Shown: positions 1 to 9,653 of the stretch, in pieces
Layout: every line of letters starts with the position of its first letter
Numbering within the stretch: the stretch's first letter is position 1
Assembly (NCBI GenBank): GCA_945878995.1
Contig: CAMCUN010000009.1
Coordinates: forward strand, 1-64,000
From: Polaromonas sp. YR568
GTDB taxonomy: Bacteria > Pseudomonadota > Gammaproteobacteria > Burkholderiales > Burkholderiaceae_C
Direction: 5' to 3'
DNA length: 64,000 nucleotides
The notes under the pieces: model-generated
Told to the model about the DNA's origin: nothing
The model's database searches: none
The model's input: the letters and a program-made list of their open reading frames with translations, nothing else
Program-made: the position numbers and the translations under genes

Positions 1-3000
1 GGGAAAATCAGTATCGATTTAAGTGATGTGGTGAAAACCCTGCAAGCCAACAATGACGACGACTCCCTTGCCTGGATCGTCTTTTCTGCGGCGCAAGCGC
101 CGGCATTTGACTTTGCAAAAACCGTGGTGGGCGCTATCGAAAGAATTCCAGGACCCAAAACCTTGGCATCTTTGCTGTATTACATGCAGTGCCATTCTGC
201 AGTGACCCAATTGATTCGCGATTTCAGTAAAAAGAAAATTGTGGCACCGATTTATCACGGCTTGGCATTGCCTGCACCTCCAGATCCAGTAGCACAGGAT
301 GCCCAATATCAGGAAGCGCCAAAGCCCGCGGATATGTACCTTGTGGACGCGGTGGTGGCAGTGGAGATAACTCAACCGATGATAAATCATGTCAGCAACA
401 ATAAAGCTGAAGCGGTAATTAATATTAATTCGGGAGGAGATAGCTTTATGACAATCAAAAACAAGATTTCCAGGGTTTTGGATGCGATAGCACCTGGAAC
501 CGATGCGTTTACACCCATGCTGCAAAGCATCCGTGATTTGCTGGGGCAAATGGAGGCGCTGGATGCCGATGAGCGAATGTTAAAAAATTCACAAGCGGCC
601 ATGCAGACCTTCGAAGCCGAAGTGTTGCGCATGTTGTCAGATGTATACCGTCTCGATGAAGACGCAACCATTGCGATTTTCCGCTACAAAGCGATCCAGA
701 GGGATGAGCTCACGCGTGCAACCACCTCCTTGCGTGAAGTTGAGCTCTTTATTCAGAATGCCTCCAAAGCGGCGCAGAAAATGCACGATTTCATGGATGC
801 GGCTGAAATAATCAAGATGACCCGCTCCGAGCAGGTCAAACACGCGCAGGAAGTGACCGCTATGTCGGGTGCATTGGGTGACGCACTTGATGTGGTGGCC
901 AAGATGCTGGCGCAGTGCTTTTATTTGGAGAGCGCAGAAGCACCCTCCCCGTTCCCAGGCGGACCAGGCGGACCAGGTGGACCAGGGGGACAAAATGAGA
1001 TGGCGGCGCTTTCGCAGGTGGTAAAAGGTAAATTAAGTGAAGCTTTGTCGCTTGGCGACCAAGGCCAAGCTTTAACACCCACGCAGCCCGTGGTGAAGGC
1101 AAGCTCCGGTTCAGAACCGGAAGCTGAGATGGCGGATTGCGAGGCAAATGCTGCCCCGTCTACCCCTTATGCAGAGCCTGTGCATCGCGCTGTTGCGCTG
1201 GCCGCGCACACTGTAGTCGCAGGAACGGGGGCTGCGAAGGTAGAGCCCTCCATGCAGGATGAGTCCTTGCGCAATGCGCCGCACGTTTTTGCACCTGGAC
1301 AGTCTTTTCGCCCGATTCAAAACCCGACACGCACTTCATCCCTCTCTTGGCACAAGAGCGAGGCTCCTGCGAAAAAAGTCGATACAGCGGCCAAGACGGC
1401 TCATTCCGTGTCTGCACAACCGCCCGGCACACAGGATGCACAGACACTGGAGCCTGGTGTGGCAGCAGCTTCCAAGAAGGCAACTATTACGCCGGCTCTT
1501 CAAGAAATGCTGAAGGCAGTAAAGGCGGTGCCGATGGCTTCAAAGGAGGCGGGCCTCACCTCCGCACTCACGCCCGAGCCGCTCATATTGACTGCTGAGA
1601 TGGCACCCCCAAGCGTCGCTCAAGACTCAGACACATCGGGGTTTTCACCTAAACGCGAGGAGCGCCTTCAAAACGCGTACCGCCAGCTCAAGGCGCTGGT
1701 TGATGTGCGCAACTACGGCTTGGGCAGTTTGTACAACCAGGCCGTGGCACAAGTTTTTGATGACGAAAGCGTCAAAGAACATGCTGTCATTCTGGGGGCT
1801 TTGGTGCAAACGCTGGTCGCCATCGATTGTGACTTCAGCATTGACTCCAAACTGCCGAGCTCCTTTCGCGAAAAGCTACAGGAGTCGCCCGGTCCTTGCG
1901 GGCGCTACGCCACCAACGTTGGTCGCCACATTGGCGTTATGGGCGCGGGCTTTGTAAGCGCCTTATTTTCCAACTCCGCCTCAGGTTCAACGGTGGATGC
2001 AACTCTATGGCTGGTGCTGGAGGCTGTGCGTCAGCCCCTCACAGGCCTTACCGCTTTATCGGCGCTTTTGGAGCAATTGGTATCCATGGATACGAAGGGC
2101 ATTTTGATCAGCCGGGAAAAAATGGCCTCATCCAACATTGGTGGCATTGTGGCCGTGAAGTCTCAACAGGAACGCGAGAGAAAGCGCGCTGAGAACTGGA
2201 GGCGTGACCACGCCCTGCATACCACCTTCAACCATCGCGGCTATGACCGCATGCACGAACATATCTACAGCTTGCGCCACCCCATTGGGCAGTGCTTGGG
2301 CTACATTGCAAAGGGTGACATCAAGTCTTTAAAGACTGCCTTTGATTCTGCACTCACAAAATTCAAGAAGCCTCAGGCCACCATCATCGAGGCCTACAGG
2401 AACGTCGGTGAGCGCGGCAAGCCCGATGGCAAGTACGCCGTTCTGGCCTGCGAGAACATCACAGCCTCAGAAAAGTTTATCCGTGACTTTATTGCGCTGC
2501 AGAGTACCGCTGCGGCCACGTCGCCAGCTACTTTGCCGCACGATGTCAGTCACCTGAATGAACTGCACGCCCGGCTGATTGATGCCATCGCGGAGGTGTC
2601 CTCCTTTGATACCGGGCATCTGGTGGACGCCATCTACATAAAGGCAACGGTCACTGTAATGCAGGCCGTGTTGCGTCTGTTCTCGGATTCGGAGCCAGCC
2701 GCTTGCATTCCGGTAGCCAAGCAAAAGCTGCTTCTGCCTTTGCCCATGGACAGGGCGCTCATGCCTTCCATGTTGACCGATGAGCAAACCGGCGAAAAAG
2801 CCGTCTGCTCGGGTGAGGATGTCATGCAAGCTATTGACGAGCTGGTGCACGAAGAGTTCCAGGACTTCAATGAAGTGCTCACTGAAGCCCAGATTGAGGC
2901 GCTGCTGTTGAGTGCGCAAAGGGCGCACATCGAAGAGGGGCGTTTCATCCCGGCCTTTAGCATTGATGCCCTTCTGCGCACGCAGTCGCGTCTGGATCCG

Positions 3001-6000
3001 CCCATCATGGTGCAGTTCCAGAAAGCCAAGGCCGAGCTCACGCAGCGCCTGCAGGACGCGCGCCAGCGTGTGACACACGCCATGGCACTGTCTGCGCTGG
3101 ATCAGAAGGATGCCAACCGACTTTTGAACATAATTGCAGGCATTCACACATCCAACATGGCTGAAAAGTCTATTGGACAGCCCGAAGGTGCGTCCGTTGC
3201 CTATCCCGATTTTGCACATGCCAAGGCTGCATTGCAAAACCAGGTTCTGAAGGTACTGGACGCCAAGCTCAATGAAGCTAGGGATAACCTGCTACGCGAG
3301 GTCAACGGTTATCAGGAGACCTATGGGGATGCCATAGAGAGCGATGTTCAGCGCATTCGCAACATGCTCGAGAGCGACAGCCCTTCGGCCATACGCACCG
3401 CTTACGATGCGTGCGCCTTGCTTCGAAGCGGCGGGGCACTGCCATCGCATATATTCGATGCTAAGGAAATTGCGCCTAAGGATTTCAATAGCTTCCTCAC
3501 CAGCATGCACCCGCTGCGCGGGCGCCTGGTTTTGGTGGATGCTTTGCAGCAAGCACTTCTGGGGATCGTGGATGAGAAGACGTTACCCATCATCCGCTCA
3601 CTCGATGAAGAGCAGCGCAAGGAGGCGAGCGCGTTCCTGCAAGCGTGGAAAGACCTGTGCATGAGCCGTGGCACAGACGCGGCTGACCAGGCTGGTGCCT
3701 TCTTTGGCTCCATGGGTATTGGCGCGCCAAGCTACATGCCGGAGTCCACACGCCGCAATGCGATAAGTAAATTCCAGTTTCCTGACAGCGCGTTCTCAGG
3801 CTATGTAAATACGGACTGCTTCATTCCGCCAGCACTTGGTTCTCAGTCCCGCCTTGTGTGCGGGTACGTAGTGCCAGGCAACCAGCCCGAGGGTGAAATC
3901 AGCGCGCTGATCCAGGACGTCTCCGGCGTCCCCACCTTCATCCTATCGCGTGCGGCCCTGACGCTCACACGCCGCGCGCGCCTGAGCGCGCAAGCACCAG
4001 TGATTCTGGTGGATGACAATCTGGTGTGCTACATGGCGCTGCACCCAGATGAGCGCGCCAAGCGAATGATGGAAATCGGCACACTCACTTTCTTCACGCA
4101 TCCCTACAGTGCAGAGGGCATGTTTGTTCCGCGCGAGATGTTCTTTGGACGACAGCGCGAAATCCAGAACCTGCGCGATGTCAAAAGCCTAGCCATACTG
4201 TATGGCGGTCGCCGGCTTGGAAAGTCCTCGCTCTTGGCACAAATTGAGCGTGAAGAAGGCAATGTGGCGGGCAGCACAGCCATCTACATTCCCATGGACC
4301 GCGACTATGCGGGCGATGACCACTTGCTCTTTGCCTGGCGCAAGCTCTGCGGAGCATTAGCTTCCCGTAGTGTCATACCGGAGATGGCGCAGAGTGAGAC
4401 GGACTGGCGCAAGATCAAGGACTGGGTGGAGGCGCAACTAATGAGCAACGAGCAGGCCATGCGTTCTTGCTATTTGCTCTTTGACGAGGCGGATAACCTC
4501 ATGGCCCATGAAATTGATTTGCCGAGCGACAAGATCAGTTTTGTTCGCAGTTTGCAGCAGCTCAGCGAAAACGTGAACCAGAAGTTCAAGTTGCGCTACG
4601 TAATTGCCGGCTTGCACAATCTGGCGCGCATGACCACCGAGAGCAACTCAGCCTTTGGCAAGGCGCAAGTGATTGCGCTGGAGCCTTACAACACTAATGA
4701 CGATATCATGCGCGGGGTGCAGCTGGTAACCAAGCCCATGGCAGCCCTTGGGTTTTTCTTTGGCGATGGTTGCGAAGACCTACCACTACGCATTTTATCG
4801 ATCTGCAATTTTTATCCGGCATTCATTCAGATTTACTGCCGTAAATTGCTGGATCATATGTACAACAAGCGCGCCAGCCGCGAAGCCTTTGAGTACGTGA
4901 CTGAGGCCGACTTGGAAGCGGTAGAGAAGGACCACGACTTGCTGCATGAGTTGCAGGAGAAATACTCCTGGACGCTAGACCTGACTAAGAAATACAAGTG
5001 TATCGGCCTGATTCTGGCGGACTGCTATTACGCAGAAATTGAGAACGGTAAGAACGACGGACTCACAGTGGGCGACATCCGCGAGTATTGCGAAGTGGCT
5101 GCACCCAACCACTTCCAGGGTTTGAGTGGCGGGGCCTACGAGGGACTGCTCGATGAAATGCGCAAGCTTAATGTGCTTGAGAAAAACGGATCGCGCTACC
5201 GCCTGCGCAACCCAAGCATTGCAATGCTCATCGGAGACAGGAAGAAAATTGCCTTCTTGCTCGATGTTCTATCCAAAATGCCGCCCGAGGTGGCGCGCAA
5301 CCACGGAGACAGGCGCAATGAACTGATCTCCATTGGCAAGGAAATTGCGGGCAAGGCGCCCATTTTTCCTATGCCTGTGGCATGGACCTATGCGCAAATG
5401 GAAACCATTGACGGCAGTCTTGTCGTGATTGGCGGTAACAATTTGAGCGGTTTGGTGGAGATTTCGACACTGAATCAAGACTGGCAAATCGGCCAAAACG
5501 ATGTCTACAAGGCCCTGAACCTGCCGGCCTCGTCTGTATCCATGCAGGTGTCACGAATTCGCAAGCAGACCAAGGGCAGCAAGCTGCTGTTGGTGAGTAC
5601 ACCTACCTACTGGCGCGCCCAGGAAATCGTTCAGTTCTCGACGCTGGCCAGCAAGGCCGCAACTTCGCAGGTTCGTCTGGGGCTCTTGGCTACACCGGAC
5701 AAGCTCTTTGAAGTCTCCAAGGCGCTGGCCGCAGGCGCTATTCCCATGCCCGGTGGTGCAGAACGCAAAGTGGATTGGAGCATGGCCTCGATTCCAGCCT
5801 GGAGCGTGGATGCACTGCGCTTTTACTTGCCTGACAACCTGGCGGTAACGGAAAACCCGGAAGCTTGCGCGGCTATTTTGAGAGCCTCCTGTGGTTACGG
5901 GCGGGAAATCCAGAACATCTGCGCGGGTCGCCTGACGGTGGAGAAGGCCCTGGGACTTCCAGCCCATGCGAAGAAGAACCTGTTTGCCAGCCGTGAGAAT

Positions 6001-6243
6001 TTTTACAGCAAGATCGGCTGGCCCAAGGATGTCACGCTGGAGCTGCGCACAAAAATGGAGTCGTTTCTGTTTGAGGTGAACGGCAAAGAGCGCGGCAGTG
6101 CGGAGGAAGATGATTTGCTAGCGCAGTTTGATCTTTCGAGATTTGAAATGCTGTTCTTGAACTGGATGGGGCTGCTGCAGGAGGGGCCGGCTAACACTTG
6201 GCTGGTGCCCGAGATGTACTGGGAGATGCTTGGTGGTGAATGA
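1..6243 (+). CDS. Giant P-loop (STAND/AAA-like) ATPase, 5' partial (open at the left window edge)
   Basis: Frame 1 is open from base 1 (GKISIDLSDVVKTLQ...), so the track start at 28 (GTG) is not necessarily the real start. Walker A GGRRLGKSS (4204-4230), Walker B-like YLLFDEAD (4471-4494), preceded by the MFVPREMFFGRQREI entry typical of STAND/AAA NTPases. Long N-terminal region with low-complexity Pro/Ala linker. Confidence 0.85.
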   Translation, partial: GKISIDLSDVVKTLQANNDDDSLAWIVFSAAQAPAFDFAKTVVGAIERIPGPKTLASLLYYMQCHSAVTQLIRDFSKKKIVAPIYHGLALPAPPDPVAQDAQYQEAPKPADMYLVDAVVAVEITQPMINHVSNNKAEAVININSGGDSFMTIKNKISRVLDAIAPGTDAFTPMLQSIRDLLGQMEALDADERMLKNSQAAMQTFEAEVLRMLSDVYRLDEDATIAIFRYKAIQRDELTRATTSLREVELFIQNASKAAQKMHDFMDAAEIIKMTRSEQVKHAQEVTAMSGALGDALDVVAKMLAQCFYLESAEAPSPFPGGPGGPGGPGGQNEMAALSQVVKGKLSEALSLGDQGQALTPTQPVVKASSGSEPEAEMADCEANAAPSTPYAEPVHRAVALAAHTVVAGTGAAKVEPSMQDESLRNAPHVFAPGQSFRPIQNPTRTSSLSWHKSEAPAKKVDTAAKTAHSVSAQPPGTQDAQTLEPGVAAASKKATITPALQEMLKAVKAVPMASKEAGLTSALTPEPLILTAEMAPPSVAQDSDTSGFSPKREERLQNAYRQLKALVDVRNYGLGSLYNQAVAQVFDDESVKEHAVILGALVQTLVAIDCDFSIDSKLPSSFREKLQESPGPCGRYATNVGRHIGVMGAGFVSALFSNSASGSTVDATLWLVLEAVRQPLTGLTALSALLEQLVSMDTKGILISREKMASSNIGGIVAVKSQQERERKRAENWRRDHALHTTFNHRGYDRMHEHIYSLRHPIGQCLGYIAKGDIKSLKTAFDSALTKFKKPQATIIEAYRNVGERGKPDGKYAVLACENITASEKFIRDFIALQSTAAATSPATLPHDVSHLNELHARLIDAIAEVSSFDTGHLVDAIYIKATVTVMQAVLRLFSDSEPAACIPVAKQKLLLPLPMDRALMPSMLTDEQTGEKAVCSGEDVMQAIDELVHEEFQDFNEVLTEAQIEALLLSAQRAHIEEGRFIPAFSIDALLRTQSRLDPPIMVQFQKAKAELTQRLQDARQRVTHAMALSALDQKDANRLLNIIAGIHTSNMAEKSIGQPEGASVAYPDFAHAKAALQNQVLKVLDAKLNEARDNLLREVNGYQETYGDAIESDVQRIRNMLESDSPSAIRTAYDACALLRSGGALPSHIFDAKEIAPKDFNSFLTSMHPLRGRLVLVDALQQALLGIVDEKTLPIIRSLDEEQRKEASAFLQAWKDLCMSRGTDAADQAGAFFGSMGIGAPSYMPESTRRNAISKFQFPDSAFSGYVNTDCFIPPALGSQSRLVCGYVVPGNQPEGEISALIQDVSGVPTFILSRAALTLTRRARLSAQAPVILVDDNLVCYMALHPDERAKRMMEIGTLTFFTHPYSAEGMFVPREMFFGRQREIQNLRDVKSLAILYGGRRLGKSSLLAQIEREEGNVAGSTAIYIPMDRDYAGDDHLLFAWRKLCGALASRSVIPEMAQSETDWRKIKDWVEAQLMSNEQAMRSCYLLFDEADNLMAHEIDLPSDKISFVRSLQQLSENVNQKFKLRYVIAGLHNLARMTTESNSAFGKAQVIALEPYNTNDDIMRGVQLVTKPMAALGFFFGDGCEDLPLRILSICNFYPAFIQIYCRKLLDHMYNKRASREAFEYVTEADLEAVEKDHDLLHELQEKYSWTLDLTKKYKCIGLILADCYYAEIENGKNDGLTVGDIREYCEVAAPNHFQGLSGGAYEGLLDEMRKLNVLEKNGSRYRLRNPSIAMLIGDRKKIAFLLDVLSKMPPEVARNHGDRRNELISIGKEIAGKAPIFPMPVAWTYAQMETIDGSLVVIGGNNLSGLVEISTLNQDWQIGQNDVYKALNLPASSVSMQVSRIRKQTKGSKLLLVSTPTYWRAQEIVQFSTLASKAATSQVRLGLLATPDKLFEVSKALAAGAIPMPGGAERKVDWSMASIPAWSVDALRFYLPDNLAVTENPEACAAILRASCGYGREIQNICAGRLTVEKALGLPAHAKKNLFASRENFYSKIGWPKDVTLELRTKMESFLFEVNGKERGSAEEDDLLAQFDLSRFEMLFLNWMGLLQEGPANTWLVPEMYWEMLGGE
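955..990 (+). repeat. 9-bp in-frame tandem repeat (CCAGGNGGN x4) encoding (PGG)4
   Basis: ccaggcgga ccaggcgga ccaggtgga ccaggggga read directly from the sequence. Confidence 0.95.
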
Positions 6244-7462
6244 AGTCTCATCTTCCCTATATTGGTCTTTGCCAGGGCCTGCGGGCTTTAGAAACCGCCT
6301 GAGCGATGCGGCGCGCAATGCACGCGCATTGTTTCTAAATTTCCCGCAGCATATGCCAGTGAATCCCAGGGCTGCGGTGGAGCAGTCCCTAAGGGATGCC
6401 AATGTGTATGACCCGGTGTTGCTCACCATGCAGGAGGGCATGAATATCTCTCGTGAAGTGGGTGTGCATTTTGGTGGCACCAACATGCCCGCACAAAGCC
6501 TGGTGCATCACCGCTATGGCGCTGCACACGCGGTGGTACTTTTTGCTGCGGGTCTTCGCTCGCAGTCTCACTGTGAAAAGTATGCCAAAGAGTTCATGGA
6601 TGCGCTCAAGGACTCTGAGGGGGATGTGCGGCTTGTGGTGGCGCTGCAGAGTGCAGACTTTCAGCACGACATGGAAGAGGCTCAGCTGCGTGTGATTGCA
6701 TTTGACGGAGGGCTCACAGCTTCTGAAATGCAGGCCTATGTGATGCAGCGCATGGTCTCGTATGAAGGGCCTGGAAGCACAACTCTGTACCGCCACTTGG
6801 TGATGGAATACGCATCTTTCGATGCCAAGCTGGCCGAGCGACTGTGCGAGATGGACTCAAACCTGCTTCTTTCGTTACCCCAAAGCCTGGATGCCATGCT
6901 CTCGGAAGAGTTGCTGCGCTGGAGCAAAAAAGAGTGGGTCCTGGGCACACTGACCACCGTTTCTTCGGAAATACACCCGATGTATGAGTGGTACGTGGCC
7001 AGGCATTCGGGGCCGGACGCTACTTACTTTAATAAAAAATCACTCGAACGGTACTGGAGGGCCTGTGTCAAAGCTCTGATTCCATGGCTGGAAGAAAGAC
7101 GCTCGCGCGTGATTTCCACACTGCATGGACCGCTAATGAAACTGGCCAACTCACATGGTCAAATCAAAAAGATGATTGGACGCAAAGAGCTATTGGTTAA
7201 GGTCGATGGTTTGGAATTCAATGACATCGCCTTTTTTTGCAACAACGCTCCAAGTTTTATTCCTAGTGCACTTAGCCAATTGCAAAGACAAGCGGTTGAA
7301 GTGAGTAAGTTGGCAAAAAAGGCCCGCGATGAAATTGCACATTTGCGTGCTCCTGATCCGGCATTGATCAGTGCTCTGATTGCTGAAATGGATAGCTTTG
7401 TCGCGAACGCTAATTCAATTGAGGGAAACAACTTGCAAAGGCTAAATAAAGGTCAGGTTTGA
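6230..7462 (+). CDS. 410-aa protein with C-terminal HEPN-like R-x4-H motif; candidate effector partner of the upstream ATPase
   Basis: Overlaps the ATPase ORF by 14 nt. KKARDEIAHL near the C-terminus (R366-H371; nt 7325-7342) matches the HEPN RNase motif R-x4-6-H. Confidence 0.7.
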   Translation: MVVNEVSSSLYWSLPGPAGFRNRLSDAARNARALFLNFPQHMPVNPRAAVEQSLRDANVYDPVLLTMQEGMNISREVGVHFGGTNMPAQSLVHHRYGAAHAVVLFAAGLRSQSHCEKYAKEFMDALKDSEGDVRLVVALQSADFQHDMEEAQLRVIAFDGGLTASEMQAYVMQRMVSYEGPGSTTLYRHLVMEYASFDAKLAERLCEMDSNLLLSLPQSLDAMLSEELLRWSKKEWVLGTLTTVSSEIHPMYEWYVARHSGPDATYFNKKSLERYWRACVKALIPWLEERRSRVISTLHGPLMKLANSHGQIKKMIGRKELLVKVDGLEFNDIAFFCNNAPSFIPSALSQLQRQAVEVSKLAKKARDEIAHLRAPDPALISALIAEMDSFVANANSIEGNNLQRLNKGQV

Positions 7463-7493
7463 AGATATCAAATTTGACCAAAAGCTCCTCTAC

Positions 7494-9026
7494 TCAGCCT
7501 TGCCGCTGCAAACCCCGGCGGTACTGCACCGCCTCGGCCAAGTGAAGCGCCGACAAACGCTCGGCCCCGGCCAAATCGGCAATGGTGCGCGCCACCTTGA
7601 GGCAGCGGTGGATGCTGCGGCCCGACCAGCCCAGGCGGGTGGCGGCAGTGTTCAAAAACTGCGCGGCGGCGGCGTCCAGGGCGCAGCAGTCGTCAATCTG
7701 CCGGCCTTGCAGGGCTTGGTTGTCTGTGCCTTGCCTGGCCTGGGCCAGGGCGCGCGCGGCCAGCACGCGCTCGCGCACAGGCGCGCTGGCCTCCCCGGGG
7801 GTGGCAGCCAGCAGCTCTTGTGGGGCCATGGCGCCCACTTCGACCTGCAGGTCTATGCGGTCGAGCAAGGGGCCGCTGATCTTGCCTTGGTAGCGGGCCA
7901 CCTGGTCGGGCGAGCAGCGGCAGGCCTTGAGGGTCGAGCCCAGGTAGCCGCAGGGGCAAGGGTTCATGGCGGCCACCAATTGAAAGCGCGCCGGAAATTC
8001 GGCCCGGCGGGCGGCCCGGGCAATGGTGATGTGGCCGGTCTCCAGCGGCTCGCGCAGGGCTTCCAGCGCTGCGCGTGGAAATTCGGGCAACTCGTCTAGA
8101 AACAACACGCCGCCATGGGCCAGTGAAATCTCGCCCGGCCGCGGAGGCGAGCCGCCGCCCACCAAGGCCACGGCGCTGGCCGTGTGGTGCGGCGCGCATG
8201 TGGGGCGTTGGCCCCAACGCGCCAGCTCAAAGCGGCCGACCAGGGAAGCAATGGCCGCGCTTTGAAGCGCCTCTTGCACGCTCATCTCGGGCAGCAGGCC
8301 GGCAAAGCGCTGGGCCAGCATGGACTTGCCCGAGCCGGGCGGGCCCATCAGCAGCAGGCTGTGGCCACCGGCGGCGGCAATTTCAAGCGCCCGCCTGGCA
8401 CTGGCCTGGCCCTTGACGTCGGCCATGTCCGGATACATGGCGCGGCTGGCCTGAAACACCGGCACCACGCGCTGCCAGCCCTCGCCGTGCTCGGGCGCCT
8501 CGTCGCCGGGGCGAAAGTGCAGGGCCACGTCCATCAGGTGGGCAGCGCGGTAAACGCAGGAGCCGGGCACCAGGGCGGCCTCTTCGGCGCTCTGGGGCGG
8601 CAGCACCAGGTGGGGCGCGTCCTGAGCGCTGGCGTACACGGCCAGCCCCATGGCCAGCGCGCCGCGCACGGGCCGCAACTCACCGCCCAGCGAGAGCTCG
8701 CCCGCAAACTCGTGGCCTGCCAGTTTGCGGGCGTCAATTTGCCCACTGGCCGCCAAAATGCCCAGGGCAATGGGCAGGTCAAAGCGGCCAGAGTCTTTGG
8801 GCAAATCGGCAGGCGCCAAGTTGACGGTGATGCGCTTGTTGGTGGGGAATTCCAGCCCGCTGTGGTGGATGGCCGAGCGCACGCGCTCGCGGGCCTCTTT
8901 GACCTCAGTTTCGGCCAGCCCCACCAGCGTGAAGCTGGGCAGGCCGTTGGCCAGGTGGACCTCGACCATCACGGGCATGGCCGCCAGGCCCACCAACGCG
9001 CGGCTGTGCACAACAGACAAGCTCAT
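7494..9026 (-). CDS. comM: YifB/ComM family Mg-chelatase-like AAA ATPase
   Basis: MSLSVVHSRALVGLAAMPVMVEVHLANGLPSFTLVGLAETEVKEARERVRSA; Walker A GPPGSGKSMLAQR; LFLDELPEF. Confidence 0.95.
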   Translation of the reverse strand: MSLSVVHSRALVGLAAMPVMVEVHLANGLPSFTLVGLAETEVKEARERVRSAIHHSGLEFPTNKRITVNLAPADLPKDSGRFDLPIALGILAASGQIDARKLAGHEFAGELSLGGELRPVRGALAMGLAVYASAQDAPHLVLPPQSAEEAALVPGSCVYRAAHLMDVALHFRPGDEAPEHGEGWQRVVPVFQASRAMYPDMADVKGQASARRALEIAAAGGHSLLLMGPPGSGKSMLAQRFAGLLPEMSVQEALQSAAIASLVGRFELARWGQRPTCAPHHTASAVALVGGGSPPRPGEISLAHGGVLFLDELPEFPRAALEALREPLETGHITIARAARRAEFPARFQLVAAMNPCPCGYLGSTLKACRCSPDQVARYQGKISGPLLDRIDLQVEVGAMAPQELLAATPGEASAPVRERVLAARALAQARQGTDNQALQGRQIDDCCALDAAAAQFLNTAATRLGWSGRSIHRCLKVARTIADLAGAERLSALHLAEAVQYRRGLQRQG

Positions 9027-9067
9027 GGGGTAAGGGCGGTGAAAGAGTCCAAAGAGGTGCACGCGAT

Positions 9068-9615
<548 letters not shown>

Positions 9616-9653
9616 GGCCTCGGCCATTTCTCCCGAAGAAAGAACACATTGCC

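Noticed and set aside
955-990. CRISPR-like short repeats
   Set aside because: Contiguous 9-bp coding repeats without spacers; (PGG)4 peptide. No CRISPR array seen elsewhere.
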